A stretch of DNA of 64,000 bases from JAHEJA01 sp965656445 (GCA_965656445.1 CBFHKO010000001.1:558001-622000); one strand, 5' to 3'. Counted from the stretch's first letter, positions 25,286-34,138 are shown. The notes: generated by a model not told the origin, from the letters alone. A program made the numbers and translations.

Positions 25286-26404
25286 GTGACACAAGACGAT
25301 AGCCGAACAGTCACCTCAGAACATGTCTTTCCCTGCGATCAATGCGGGGCAGACTATCGTTTCGCGCCAAACGGCGGCAAAATGATCTGTGACCACTGCG
25401 GTCATAGCGAAAATGTCTCTCAACCTGGTCCTTGGGCGTCAAGCATCCATGAGCTTGACTATATGGCGGCCCTCAGCGGTGGGTTATCCTCCTCTGAAAT
25501 GGAAACTGTTCGACACTCAACCTGTTCGAACTGTGCCGCTGAAATCGAATTTCTGAATGCAGAGCATGCCGTTGAATGCCCCTATTGCGCGACCCCAATC
25601 GTTGTCGACACAGGAAGCCATCGCCAAATCAAACCCAAGGCTCTTCTTCCCTTCGCCTTGGATGAAAAAGACGCCAAAGCCGCAATGACCACTTGGTTGG
25701 GCAAGCTATGGTTTGCACCGAACGGGTTACAGGAATACGCGCGTAAGGGTCGAAAAATGACAGGAATCTATGTCCCGTTCTGGACCTTTGATGCAGATAC
25801 CAAGTCAGCCTATCGCGGCGAGCGTGGCAAAATATATTATCAAACCCGCACCGTCATGCGCGATGGCAAACCCACTCAACAGCGCGTTCAAAAAATTCGA
25901 TGGTTTCCTGCCTCTGGCCGCGTTGCACGATTTTTTGATGACGTCTTGGTACTCGCCTCAACCTCCCTTCCCAAGGCATTTACAGACGCTCTTGAACCGT
26001 GGGATTTAGCCGAGCTAACGCCCTATACCCCTGAATATTTAGCGGGATTTCAAGCCGAAGGATATAGCGTTCCTCTTGAAGACGGGTTCAGCGAAGCCCG
26101 CCAAAAGATGGACAAAGTCATCGCGCGTGATGTTCGCTTTGATATCGGTGGCGACCGCCAACGTATTCATTCAATTTCAACCCAAGTCCAAGATGTGACC
26201 TTTAAACATGTCCTTTTACCAGTCTGGGTTGCTGCTTATAAATACAAGGGTAGAACCTATCGTTTTGTGGTCAACGGACGCACTGGCCGTGTTCAAGGGG
26301 AACGCCCCTACTCAGCCATCAAAATTACACTCGCTATACTACTAGGCCTACTCGTGGCTGCAGGCGTTGGCTATGTCATGGCGCAACAACAAGGTGCGAT
26401 ATAA
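25286..26404 (+). CDS. Zinc-ribbon protein with C-terminal membrane anchor
   Basis: 372 aa beginning at GTG 25286 (GTGAGGG just upstream). Two zinc ribbons: Cys17-Cys20 with Cys35-Cys38, and Cys80-Cys83 with Cys98-Cys101. A central domain of about 210 residues rich in aromatic residues (GIYVPFWTFDADTKSAY) follows, then one C-terminal transmembrane helix at about 346-366, so most of it faces the cytoplasm. Proteins of this architecture are encoded next to SPFH and TelA-like genes; no reaction is known. It is the last gene of the operon, followed by a copy of the dispersed repeat. Confidence 0.8.
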   Translation: MTQDDSRTVTSEHVFPCDQCGADYRFAPNGGKMICDHCGHSENVSQPGPWASSIHELDYMAALSGGLSSSEMETVRHSTCSNCAAEIEFLNAEHAVECPYCATPIVVDTGSHRQIKPKALLPFALDEKDAKAAMTTWLGKLWFAPNGLQEYARKGRKMTGIYVPFWTFDADTKSAYRGERGKIYYQTRTVMRDGKPTQQRVQKIRWFPASGRVARFFDDVLVLASTSLPKAFTDALEPWDLAELTPYTPEYLAGFQAEGYSVPLEDGFSEARQKMDKVIARDVRFDIGGDRQRIHSISTQVQDVTFKHVLLPVWVAAYKYKGRTYRFVVNGRTGRVQGERPYSAIKITLAILLGLLVAAGVGYVMAQQQGAI

Positions 26405-26490
26405 TCGCTCTCATGCTCCAGCCACGCCAGTCCGCCCTAATGAAAAAGATCGAAAAAACTGGCGAAGGGGAAATAGTAAGTTTCTCCAAG

Positions 26491-26536
26491 ACCTTCTTCT
26501 TTTTAAAAATATCCCCGCCGGAGGCATCCGACGGGG
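26491..26536 (+). repeat. Dispersed intergenic repeat, copy B
   Basis: ACCTTCTTCTTTTTAAAAA then TATCCCCG and a compound hairpin (CCCCG 26513-26517 with CGGGG 26532-26536; inner CGGA with TCCG). It ends the zinc-ribbon operon. It shares the CTTCTTTTT and ATATCC core with copies A, C and D, but its hairpin is of a different (GCCGGAGGC) type. The remaining bases of 26405-26579 hold nothing else I recognise. Confidence 0.65.
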
Positions 26537-26579
26537 CAATGGGTACAACACTCACTCATGGCAGAGACCACAGATACAC

Positions 26580-26966
26580 TTAGCTTTTTCTCATTGCACG
26601 AACGCTAAACGCGAGGCAAATAAGATCGGCTATGAGAAAACCAATCAACATTGGTACCACCTCTGTATTGCCTGTTCCAAATGCACCAAGGACGTCACCG
26701 ATTTCACGGCACAAGCTTCCGATAAAGACGATCACATAAGCAGAGGCCGTACGCATCCATAGCGCCACGCCCATTGCCACAGCCAAGCCCAAATTCCGCC
26801 CTGCCCAGCTTAGCGCCATAAAGTCCGCGCCTTCAATATATCCAATGGCCGCAGAGGGGTCCATCAATGCAGAGACGCCAAAGATCGTTCCCATCACCGC
26901 AATCAGTGCCCCAAAAGCAGTGACAAAGATTGGTATGCCCTGAGGCTTCAATTTATCTAAATTCAT
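26580..26966 (-). CDS. Four-helix membrane protein of unknown function
   Basis: A 128-aa protein, mostly hydrophobic, with four likely membrane segments (GIPIFVTAFGALIAVMGTIF, a second from about 48, a third IVFIGSLCREIGDVLGAF, and a fourth MLIGFLIADLICLAF) and a short basic tail (RAMRKS). It resembles small DUF4345/DUF4267-like membrane proteins but I cannot place it firmly. ATG 26966 is chosen because AAAGGGAAA lies 7 bases upstream; a frame open to 27041 adds 25 residues without a ribosome-binding site. It is divergent from the LysR gene, which may control it (inference from position). Confidence 0.65.
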   Translation of the reverse strand: MNLDKLKPQGIPIFVTAFGALIAVMGTIFGVSALMDPSAAIGYIEGADFMALSWAGRNLGLAVAMGVALWMRTASAYVIVFIGSLCREIGDVLGAFGTGNTEVVPMLIGFLIADLICLAFSVRAMRKS

Positions 26967-27120
26967 GTGCTTTTCCCTTTTTACAAACACAAACCCGATT
27001 TGGTAGACATGGTTTTGAAAGTTTAACCCATTCATGCCCAAACCTTCTTCCAGCCTAAAGGCAATGTGATAATTAAACCATTGGGTATAATTTTATTTAA
27101 TTAGTCTGTAATAACGAATA

Positions 27121-28014
27121 ATGATCGATTACTTAAAACATATGGCCCTCTTCGCGCGCGTCGTTGAAGAAGGCTCCTTTCGCGCGGCCGCGTCCGCATC
27201 GGGTCTCGCCCCATCTCGAATAAGCGATACGATTTCTCAACTGGAAACCCATCTTGGAACCACTCTCTTGTATCGCACAACGCGAAAGATGTCCTTGACC
27301 CATGAAGGACGGGTTTTGTACGGGCATGTTAAATCTATGCTTCAAAACGCAGAAACTGGATTAAACGAAATCAATGCTCTTCTCGAGGCACCGGCAGGCG
27401 CGCTCAAAATATCTGCACCGGCATTTTTAGCCGACTCAACCTTTACCACGGTTATCGCTCGCTATGCCGCCCAAAACTCCAGTGTAAAACTGTCGATCAC
27501 GTATACGGATCGTCAAATCGACCTCATCGAAAACGGCTATGATCTCGCTATCCGAGCAGGCTGGCTCAAGGATAGTTCGTTCATGTCTCTAAAGCTTGGC
27601 GAACAAGATAGACTGCTTGTGGCATCTCCGACCTTTTTAGAAACGCGCGCCCCGATAGAAACCCCACAGGACATTACAGAGTGCCCTTGGCTGAGCTATG
27701 AACAGCGCCCAGATACATTTGAGCTCAGATCACAGAATAACGTCTCAGAGACCATTAAAGGCAGCTCCATCATTTCTGTGGATAGTGTTCATGCGCTCTA
27801 TCATCTGACCTGTCAAAGCCTGGGAGTTACAATTTTACCCCGTTCAATTGCCCAAGACGCCCTTGCATCGGGAAGATTGCAACATGTCCTCCCTGATTGG
27901 CACTTGGCCCCTTTAGGGTTTTATGCCGTTTGGCCCGATCGCTCGCGCCGTGAAAGCCTGACGGTGCAATTCGCACGCTTCTTGGCCAATGAACTTAAAC
28001 CAACCGGCCTTTGA
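27121..28014 (+). CDS. LysR-family transcriptional regulator
   Basis: 297 aa: an N-terminal winged HTH (MALFARVVEEGSFRAAASAS, then PSRISDTISQLETHLGTTLL, residues 7-60) followed by a type 2 periplasmic-binding-like effector domain from about 92 (ALKISAPAFLADSTFTTVIA). The sequence TRKMSLTHEGR is the usual LysR wing. The best-matching subgroup is the CrgA/AaeR-like one, but the effector cannot be told. No clear ribosome-binding site precedes ATG 27121, suggesting a short leader. It is divergent from the four-helix membrane protein and convergent with the acyl-CoA dehydrogenase gene, whose stop lies 2 bases after its own. Confidence 0.9.
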   Translation: MIDYLKHMALFARVVEEGSFRAAASASGLAPSRISDTISQLETHLGTTLLYRTTRKMSLTHEGRVLYGHVKSMLQNAETGLNEINALLEAPAGALKISAPAFLADSTFTTVIARYAAQNSSVKLSITYTDRQIDLIENGYDLAIRAGWLKDSSFMSLKLGEQDRLLVASPTFLETRAPIETPQDITECPWLSYEQRPDTFELRSQNNVSETIKGSSIISVDSVHALYHLTCQSLGVTILPRSIAQDALASGRLQHVLPDWHLAPLGFYAVWPDRSRRESLTVQFARFLANELKPTGL

Positions 28015-28016
28015 CC

Positions 28017-29252
28017 TTAAGTGACTGAATTTGAATACTTCTTCAATTCTGCGCGCGCAACCTGACGTCGATGCACCGCATCTGGACCATCGGCAAACCG
28101 CAGCGTGCGAACATGCGTCCACATATGAGCAAGATCAAAATCTTGGCTAATGCCTGCCGCACCATGAAGCTGCATCGCCTCGTCGATGACTTTACCCGCC
28201 ATCAGTGGAGCCACAACTTTGATCTTGGATATCCAAGGTTGGGCCGCTTTGACGCCAGCAGTATCCATCATATAGGCCGCCTTAAGACACAAAAGACGGG
28301 CCATTTCGATCTCCATCCGTGCATTCGCAATGATATCGAAATTACCACCAAGTTCGGTCAAAGGTTTACCAAAAGCCGAGCGCGATAAACCCCGAACACA
28401 CATCATTTCTAGAGCTTTCTCCGCTTGCCCAATGGCGCGCATACAATGGTGAATACGTCCCGGTCCAAGACGACCCTGAGCCACCTCAAATCCGCGCCCT
28501 TCGCCCAAAACAACAGCGGACGCGGGAATGCGAACGTTTGTAAATCGAATATGCATATGACCATGGGGCGCATCGTCATTTCCGAACACCTCCATGGGGC
28601 GCAAAACCTCAATACCAGTGGTTTTTGGATCCAGAACAAACATCGTATGGCGGCTATGCTTGGCCGCATTTGGATCGGTACAGGCCATGAGGATATAAAG
28701 CGCACAGCGCGGATCGCCCGCGCCAGAAATCCACCATTTCTCACCATTGAGGACCCATTCATCGCCATCTTTCTTCGCCTCAAACGCCAGTTGCGCTGCA
28801 TCCGAAGAGGCTAAGTTCGGCTCTGTCATGACATAAGCTGAGCGGATTTTTCCCTCTAAGAGATCATAGAGCCAGCGATCTTTGTGCTCTTGCGTGCCAT
28901 ACCGTTCTAAAACTTCCATGTTGCCAGTATCGGGCGCGTTACAGTTGAACACTTCGGCGGCGATGGACACTTTGCCCATTTCTTCCGCCAAATAAGCGTA
29001 TTCGACTGTGCTGAGGCCGTAGCCCTTTTCGCTATCGGTGAGCCAAAAATTCCAAAGACCTCGCTCTTTGGCTTTGGCCTTGAGGCCGTCCAAAATGTCG
29101 AGCTGTCGTTTCGTGTGTTTGAACCGATCTCCAGAAGGATGCTTGCCGACTTCGCTGTGAAATTCAGCATCAAGAGGTGCGATATCTGTTTGCACCATGT
29201 CCCGCACGGCTGCAATCAGCGGTGCCACTTTATCCGAAATTCCTAAATCCAT
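28017..29252 (-). CDS. Acyl-CoA dehydrogenase
   Basis: 411-aa flavoprotein that makes the alpha-beta double bond of an acyl-CoA and passes electrons to ETF. Visible: an N-terminal helical domain, SAYVMTEPNLASSDAAQL and WVLNGEKWWISGAG (substrate/FAD region, about 140-180), and a C-terminal QLHGAAGISQDFDLAHMW block. The GxGRIHHCMRAIGQAEKALE stretch and the final FADGPDAVHRRQVARAEL resemble the ACAD10/11 group. ATG 29252 lies directly after the stop of the ligase gene (TGAATG). It is probably used for oxidation of a short or branched acyl-CoA formed by the neighbouring ligase; the substrate is not known. Confidence 0.92.
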   Translation of the reverse strand: MDLGISDKVAPLIAAVRDMVQTDIAPLDAEFHSEVGKHPSGDRFKHTKRQLDILDGLKAKAKERGLWNFWLTDSEKGYGLSTVEYAYLAEEMGKVSIAAEVFNCNAPDTGNMEVLERYGTQEHKDRWLYDLLEGKIRSAYVMTEPNLASSDAAQLAFEAKKDGDEWVLNGEKWWISGAGDPRCALYILMACTDPNAAKHSRHTMFVLDPKTTGIEVLRPMEVFGNDDAPHGHMHIRFTNVRIPASAVVLGEGRGFEVAQGRLGPGRIHHCMRAIGQAEKALEMMCVRGLSRSAFGKPLTELGGNFDIIANARMEIEMARLLCLKAAYMMDTAGVKAAQPWISKIKVVAPLMAGKVIDEAMQLHGAAGISQDFDLAHMWTHVRTLRFADGPDAVHRRQVARAELKKYSNSVT

Positions 29253-30890
29253 TCATTCATCCCCACTTGGAAGTTGGTACTCAGCAAACTGCTGGCGCAG
29301 CGTTAATTTCGACACTTTCCCTGTTGCCGTGAGCGGCAAAGCGTCAACAAATTCAATCGCATCGGGCAATTGCCACTTGGCGACATGTTGCAACAGCATC
29401 TCGTCGATCTCAGGCTTGGTCACATATCTGTCCCCTTTTGGAACAATCACCAGCAAAGGCCTCTCGTCCCATTTAGGATGCGCAATCGCAATGACCGCAC
29501 AGCTTTCGACATCAGGATGTGCAATGACCACATTTTCCAGATCAATCGAGCTAATCCATTCCCCACCTGACTTGATCAAGTCTTTGGCACGGTCTTGGAT
29601 CATCAAGAACCCGTCGTCTGTTATCGAGGCCACGTCCCCTGTTGAAAACCAACCCTCTGCATCAATGACGGATTTGGTGGCCTCTTCATTGTTGAAATAA
29701 CCGCTCACGATGGCATTTCCGTGCACGAAAAGTTCACCCACGGCTTTGCCGTCGTGAGGAAGCGGCGTTCCCGCCTCATCTACGATTTTCAAATCAACAC
29801 CGAAAACACGCCGCCCCTGCATACTCTGTAAATCCAAACAGTCTTCAAAGCTTTTCTCGTCTCGATAGGATTGTGGCAAAATTCCTTGGGTTCCAACGGG
29901 GCTCATTTCCGTCATGCCCCACGCATGACAGACGGACACACCTGAGCGTTCAAAATTTTCGATCATCACGCGCGGGGCCGCAGAACCGCCAATCACCACA
30001 TCCTTGAACCCGTTTGGGTTTTTGCCCCTGTTGGTGATTTCACCCTGTAGCCCCTGCCAGACAGTCGGAACGCCCCAAGCAGATGTCACCGCTTCGCGAT
30101 CCATGAGATCATAGAGCGAGGCCCCATCCAGAGCTGGTCCCGGAAATATCAAAGATGCCCCTGTGAGAGGCGCTGTATAGGGTAACCCCCAAGCATTCAC
30201 ATGAAACAACGGAACCACTGGGAGAACGCGCGCATTTTCATTGACGTTACTCCCCAAGCTGATCCCCGTAGAGTATGCATGAAGAACCGTCGAGCGATGG
30301 GAATAAAGCGCGCCTTTTGGATTTCCAGTCGTTCCAGATGTATAACACAAACCTGCGGCGGTTTCCTCTGGCAATTCCGGCCAATCAAATGCCTTGGTAT
30401 GGGGTGCGAGCAAATCCTCATAACAGAGCATTCCCTCTGATCCATCCGGCATATGATCTGCATCTGTCATGACAACATAGATCATGTCTTTGGGAAGCTG
30501 ATCTTTGACCGCTGTAATGAGCGGTACAAACGTCACATCCAAAAACAGAACGCGGTCATTCGCGTGATGGGTAATATAGGTGAGCTGTTCGACACTGAGC
30601 CTTGGATTGATGGTGTGACACACGGCCCCCATTCCAGAAATCGCATAATAGAGTTCAAAATGGCGATACCCATTCCACGCTAACGTCGCAACGCGGTCCC
30701 CATTTTCTACCCCAAGCGCACGTAAAGCATGCGCCAGTTGACCAACACGCGCATAGGCCTCTCGGTATCCGTAACGGTGGATGTCGCCTTCAGTGCGAAC
30801 GGACACAATTTCGGCTTGCCGGTGAATTTCGCTGGCAAAGCGCAATAATTCGATAATCGACAATGGGCGATGCATCATCTGGCCAAGCAT
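29253..30890 (-). CDS. Acyl-CoA ligase (AMP-forming), DmdB-like
   Basis: 545-aa ANL-superfamily enzyme that activates a carboxylic acid to its CoA thioester. The P-loop-like AMP motif YTSGTTGNPKGALYSH, the HAWGMTEMSP motif and the WFSTGDVASI and PLTATGKVSK C-terminal motifs are all present. The start MLGQMMHRPLSI and the AEIVSVRTEGDIHRYGYREA stretch are close to roseobacter methylmercaptopropionate-CoA ligases (DmdB) and related medium-chain fatty acid ligases, so the DMSP demethylation substrate is possible but not proven. ATG 30890 follows GGGAGGATTTTCA. It runs straight into the acyl-CoA dehydrogenase gene; no dmdC or dmdD is nearby. Confidence 0.85.
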   Translation of the reverse strand: MLGQMMHRPLSIIELLRFASEIHRQAEIVSVRTEGDIHRYGYREAYARVGQLAHALRALGVENGDRVATLAWNGYRHFELYYAISGMGAVCHTINPRLSVEQLTYITHHANDRVLFLDVTFVPLITAVKDQLPKDMIYVVMTDADHMPDGSEGMLCYEDLLAPHTKAFDWPELPEETAAGLCYTSGTTGNPKGALYSHRSTVLHAYSTGISLGSNVNENARVLPVVPLFHVNAWGLPYTAPLTGASLIFPGPALDGASLYDLMDREAVTSAWGVPTVWQGLQGEITNRGKNPNGFKDVVIGGSAAPRVMIENFERSGVSVCHAWGMTEMSPVGTQGILPQSYRDEKSFEDCLDLQSMQGRRVFGVDLKIVDEAGTPLPHDGKAVGELFVHGNAIVSGYFNNEEATKSVIDAEGWFSTGDVASITDDGFLMIQDRAKDLIKSGGEWISSIDLENVVIAHPDVESCAVIAIAHPKWDERPLLVIVPKGDRYVTKPEIDEMLLQHVAKWQLPDAIEFVDALPLTATGKVSKLTLRQQFAEYQLPSGDE

Positions 30891-30981
30891 TGAAAATCCT
30901 CCCTTTTCTCTCAGTATGGGGAGGGAATGCTTTTTTTGGCAAGTCATCTTGTTAGAATTAAGATGAAACGCTACGTCTCAA

Positions 30982-32514
30982 TCATTCGGGATTTGGGGCT
31001 TCTAAGGTAAACGGCACAGGACCCGTTGCACGAAGGTCATCAATCCTAAGCCCTTCAGACGGTTTTGAAAGCCGATTGCGCACGACCCAAATCAATCTTT
31101 CTTGCGCCCGCGTGATTGCAACATAAGCGAGCCGTTTCCACAATGGTTGCCCCGCTTCGCTGCGTCCCATTTGTGCGGCAGCATAGAGATCGGGACCGAA
31201 CACTTGGACCGTGTCCCATTGCGACCCTTGTGCCTTGTGAATGGTCACAGCAGCCCCATGCAAAAACGTCGCTCCCATACGAGCAGCAAAGGGGATAAAG
31301 GGCTCTTCTTCGTCTGGTTTTTCAATTTTCACTATGGAGGCCGCCGAGACCTGCGGATCCTCAGCCCCAATCACATGAAGCCGTGAAAACCCCGGCTTGC
31401 GCCCTGGTCCCAAATAAACAACTTGCGCCCCTTTGATCAGGCCTCGTGCCTCAAGATCGATCCGTTTCTTGCGATGTTTCAGAGGCAATTCCAATCCATC
31501 GCAAATAAGCGGTTCACCTTCCATCAATTCGGTTTCAGGAGCTCCGTAAACTGAGCGAAAGGCGTTTATCAACCTGATCCGCGTGGCGTTGCGCCACACC
31601 AAAACAGGGCTACGCGCCATCAAATCAACCTCAACCCTTTGCCCCCAGACCACACGCTCGTCGCGTTGAGCGGCCTCTTGGATCATCGTTTCGAATTGAT
31701 AAAAATCAAGCTGTGGATCGGCCAAAGCATGGGCCAAATCCAAAATCGGATTATCCGCCTCTTGGCGGTGGACGCGATTAAGGGACATTTTTTGCAAGTC
31801 CGACAATTTATCAAACACCATGCCGCCCGATTGGTTCACAGGGGCAAGTTGCGCTGGATCGCCGAATAACAAAAGAGAGGGAAAGATGTCTTTTAAATCT
31901 TCGAATTGACGGTCATCCAACATAGAGGCCTCGTCAACGAACCCAATATCCAAAGGATGTTCGCGTCGCTTCCAACCCGTGATAAAATCTGATCCGCGCA
32001 AGCCTGCCGCCGCCAAAGCCCCAGGGATTGATTTATTGAGCTGATAGAAATCAAACGCCCTTTGCAGGGCTTCGTCGGTTAATCCTTCGACGTCGGGTTT
32101 TTCGTCATTGCCCGCGAGCCACTCCGCGATCTTTTCATACTCAGGATCATACATCGGCGTGTATAATATCCGGTGAATGGTCGTCGCAGGAACGCCGCGC
32201 ATCCGCAACACAAAAGCCGCCTTATTCGTTGGGGCCAAGATCGCAAGCGTGCGTTTATCGCGCATTTTGCGGCTTTCGTAATCGCCTGAAACAATCTCAA
32301 CACCAGCACCTTGCAAGGCCTTAGTCAATTCAGCCAATAGCAGCGTTTTCCCCGATCCCGCCTTGCCCATCAACGCCATGACCTGAGATTTCCCATCCCT
32401 CGGCGGCATCAAAAGGCTATCGTCCAAATCAATACCTGCACCGCGCAACATTTGGGTCACGCGGTCGTAGGCTTCGGCTTGATCTGATGAATATTCAATC
32501 GGGGCTAGCGTCAT
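30982..32514 (-). CDS. RecD-like ATP-dependent DNA helicase
   Basis: 510-aa superfamily 1 helicase: Walker A GKAGSGKT at 50-57, motif Ia LAPTNKAA, Walker B GFVDEASML, motif III LFGDPAQLAPVNQSGG, and the C-terminal UvrD_C_2-type block VTIHKAQGSQWD with VAITRAQERL. It lacks RecD N-terminal and SH3 additions, so it belongs to the short RecD-like/Dda-like helicases that are widespread in alphaproteobacteria. ATG 32514 is chosen because the upstream nine codons carry no ribosome-binding site. It lies 43 bases after luxI and on the same strand, so it may be co-transcribed with the quorum-sensing genes; that pairing may only be positional. Confidence 0.88.
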   Translation of the reverse strand: MTLAPIEYSSDQAEAYDRVTQMLRGAGIDLDDSLLMPPRDGKSQVMALMGKAGSGKTLLLAELTKALQGAGVEIVSGDYESRKMRDKRTLAILAPTNKAAFVLRMRGVPATTIHRILYTPMYDPEYEKIAEWLAGNDEKPDVEGLTDEALQRAFDFYQLNKSIPGALAAAGLRGSDFITGWKRREHPLDIGFVDEASMLDDRQFEDLKDIFPSLLLFGDPAQLAPVNQSGGMVFDKLSDLQKMSLNRVHRQEADNPILDLAHALADPQLDFYQFETMIQEAAQRDERVVWGQRVEVDLMARSPVLVWRNATRIRLINAFRSVYGAPETELMEGEPLICDGLELPLKHRKKRIDLEARGLIKGAQVVYLGPGRKPGFSRLHVIGAEDPQVSAASIVKIEKPDEEEPFIPFAARMGATFLHGAAVTIHKAQGSQWDTVQVFGPDLYAAAQMGRSEAGQPLWKRLAYVAITRAQERLIWVVRNRLSKPSEGLRIDDLRATGPVPFTLEAPNPE

Positions 32515-32557
32515 GCGCGCGACCCTATACGCGCGACTCAAAAATGGCTAGAGCCGA

Positions 32558-33187
32558 TCAAACCTGCGCAACTCTTTGTTCTGCACCGAAGGCTTTATCG
32601 AACCAGATCTTGGAATCTTGGGGGCTGACACCTGCATTTTTGGACACTTTTAAGCGCGCCTCATTGCTAAATGACCAAAGACCCACGGCGACATAGTCTT
32701 TGCCCGCTCCTTGTTCGCCTAAGATCTCTGGAGAAGCGCCGATCATCCGATAGATGCGGATCATGCGTTGATCAAACACGCCTATGCATTGCTCGATCCC
32801 AAATCCAACCATGGCTTCGCCGCCTGCAAGCATCAACAAGGACGCAACATTGCGCGCCGCATGACGGGACAAACAAAATCTCGTGCATTCCCAGATAAGA
32901 GGGCTTTTAACAGCGACCCCTTTCATCAAGTCGAGAAAGTGATCATTCACCATGCAGTTTTGTGTCGTTGGCAAAAGACGCATGGACCCTGCATGGCATG
33001 CATGCTCATCTTCGACAATCACATAGAGCGGGTTTAGGTCGTCATATTCATCCCGTTCAAATCCGTTACTATCGACTGTGACATCCCAGTTTAAGCGCGT
33101 TTTAAATTGATCCGCGCGGTCCCTAAACATTGTATCGCGCAAAAGTGGATAGGTGTCTAAATCATTTCCGTAAATAAATCGTAGCAT
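32558..33187 (-). CDS. Acyl-homoserine-lactone synthase (LuxI type)
   Basis: 209-aa LuxI-family enzyme that makes an N-acyl-homoserine lactone from SAM and acyl-ACP. The invariant positions are visible: an Arg in RDTMFRDRADQFKTRLNWD together with its Trp and Asp, Asp pairs in DEYDDLNP, SMRLLPTT with the conserved Arg, and IWECTRFCL containing the conserved Glu and Arg. ATG 33187 (MLRFIYGNDLDTYPLL) has GAGGGG 6 bases upstream; an adjacent ATG at 33190 is an alternative. It lies 77 bases after luxR, with a short palindrome (AGGGA-ACA-TCCCT, 33221-33233) in the gap that could be a regulatory site. Acyl-chain specificity cannot be read. Confidence 0.93.
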   Translation of the reverse strand: MLRFIYGNDLDTYPLLRDTMFRDRADQFKTRLNWDVTVDSNGFERDEYDDLNPLYVIVEDEHACHAGSMRLLPTTQNCMVNDHFLDLMKGVAVKSPLIWECTRFCLSRHAARNVASLLMLAGGEAMVGFGIEQCIGVFDQRMIRIYRMIGASPEILGEQGAGKDYVAVGLWSFSNEARLKVSKNAGVSPQDSKIWFDKAFGAEQRVAQV

Positions 33188-33220
33188 CATCGGCCCCTCT
33201 GATATGGTGACCGAAACGCT

Positions 33221-33233
33221 AGGGAACATCCCT
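33221..33233. promoter_or_regulatory. AGGGA-ACA-TCCCT palindrome between luxR and luxI
   Basis: Perfect 5-bp arms in the luxR-luxI gap, about 35-46 bp upstream of the luxI start. It may be a LuxR-type operator; short arms make a chance match possible. Confidence 0.35.
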
Positions 33234-33264
33234 TAAAGAAGTGTCGACGACGCGCCCGTTGCGC

Positions 33265-33981
33265 CTAAATGACAATCAACCCACGATTTAAAGCCGTCGC
33301 AACCGCGTGTGTTGTATTCATCGCACCAAGCTTAAATCGTGCACTTTCCACATAGACCCTGAGAGTATGTTCCGAAATGCTCAGCGTCTGGGCCACTTGA
33401 GCACGGTTATATCCAATGGCTAATAAGGTGAGCGTTTCGAGTTCGCGCGGGGATAAAGGTTGTGAGGGTTCTTGGACTTTGTCAGGTTCTAGATCCAAGG
33501 CCTTTTCATTAAAATAATGTGCCAATAAAATGAGATCACGCCGCCGCTCTTCGATGAAATCGGCCCATGTCTCATCATCGCAATGATGGCTCGCCGAGAA
33601 TAAAGCGTATTGCCCATGCGGGCCGCGAATTGGAATAGATAAACCTTGGTTTCCAACACCGTGAGCAATCGCATCCTTTTGAAAGGCACGACTTGCCTTG
33701 CTTGACCAATCTAAGAATTTCCAATCAACGGGATGAAATTTTTGGAAACATCCAGAGACAACAGGGTCAATGGTGAGATACCCTTTGTCGATGTAACGCT
33801 GTACCCAAGCAGAAGAATAGGTTCCAACACCAAGGCGGGCACCCTTGGCATTCACCCAATGATAAATCATGTGATCTACTGCGAACGCGTCTCGCAGACT
33901 TTCAATCACATCTTGCAGTTCAGATAGCCCTTTTGACCTCTCCAATTCTTGAAGTATGTGCTCCAATCGCGATATCCGCAT
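33265..33981 (-). CDS. LuxR-family autoinducer-binding regulator
   Basis: 238 aa: an N-terminal autoinducer-binding domain (Trp, Tyr, Asp-Pro in SAWVQRYIDKGYLTIDP, the usual lactone contacts) and a C-terminal GerE HTH (LSPRELETLTLLAIGYNRAQ, then TLSISEHTLRVYVESARFKL, about 165-230). It binds the signal made by the adjacent luxI. The start is uncertain: ATG 33981 overlaps the 72-aa ORF by 62 bases and has no strong ribosome-binding site, and a start nearer DVIESLRDAF would remove about 25 residues. Gene order small protein, luxR, luxI. Confidence 0.9.
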   Translation of the reverse strand: MRISRLEHILQELERSKGLSELQDVIESLRDAFAVDHMIYHWVNAKGARLGVGTYSSAWVQRYIDKGYLTIDPVVSGCFQKFHPVDWKFLDWSSKASRAFQKDAIAHGVGNQGLSIPIRGPHGQYALFSASHHCDDETWADFIEERRRDLILLAHYFNEKALDLEPDKVQEPSQPLSPRELETLTLLAIGYNRAQVAQTLSISEHTLRVYVESARFKLGAMNTTHAVATALNRGLIVI

Positions 33982-34138
33982 GGGTCGGTTCAAAGGTGGC
34001 GTCCTCGTTTTGCGATGCAATCTCGATTGCGGCGATCAGCTGAGCATCTTGCAGCTGAGATGCCAAAGACTTCATCCCATTTTCATAAGCAAAGGTATGA
34101 AGATCGGTCAGTACATCAATTATCCAGTCGTTTTTCAT
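33920..34138 (-). CDS. 72-aa protein overlapping the start of luxR
   Basis: ATG 34138 (AAGAGAGA upstream) encodes 72 residues: MKNDWIIDVLTDLHTFAYEN at the start, a helical middle (LASQLQDAQLIAAIEIASQ), and a short tail. It has no membrane segment and looks like a small helical protein. It is translated in another frame over the first 62 bases of luxR, so coupling of the two is likely. It may be conserved next to roseobacter luxR genes, but I do not know its role; modulation of LuxR is only a guess from position. Confidence 0.65.
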   Translation of the reverse strand: MKNDWIIDVLTDLHTFAYENGMKSLASQLQDAQLIAAIEIASQNEDATFEPTHADIAIGAHTSRIGEVKRAI

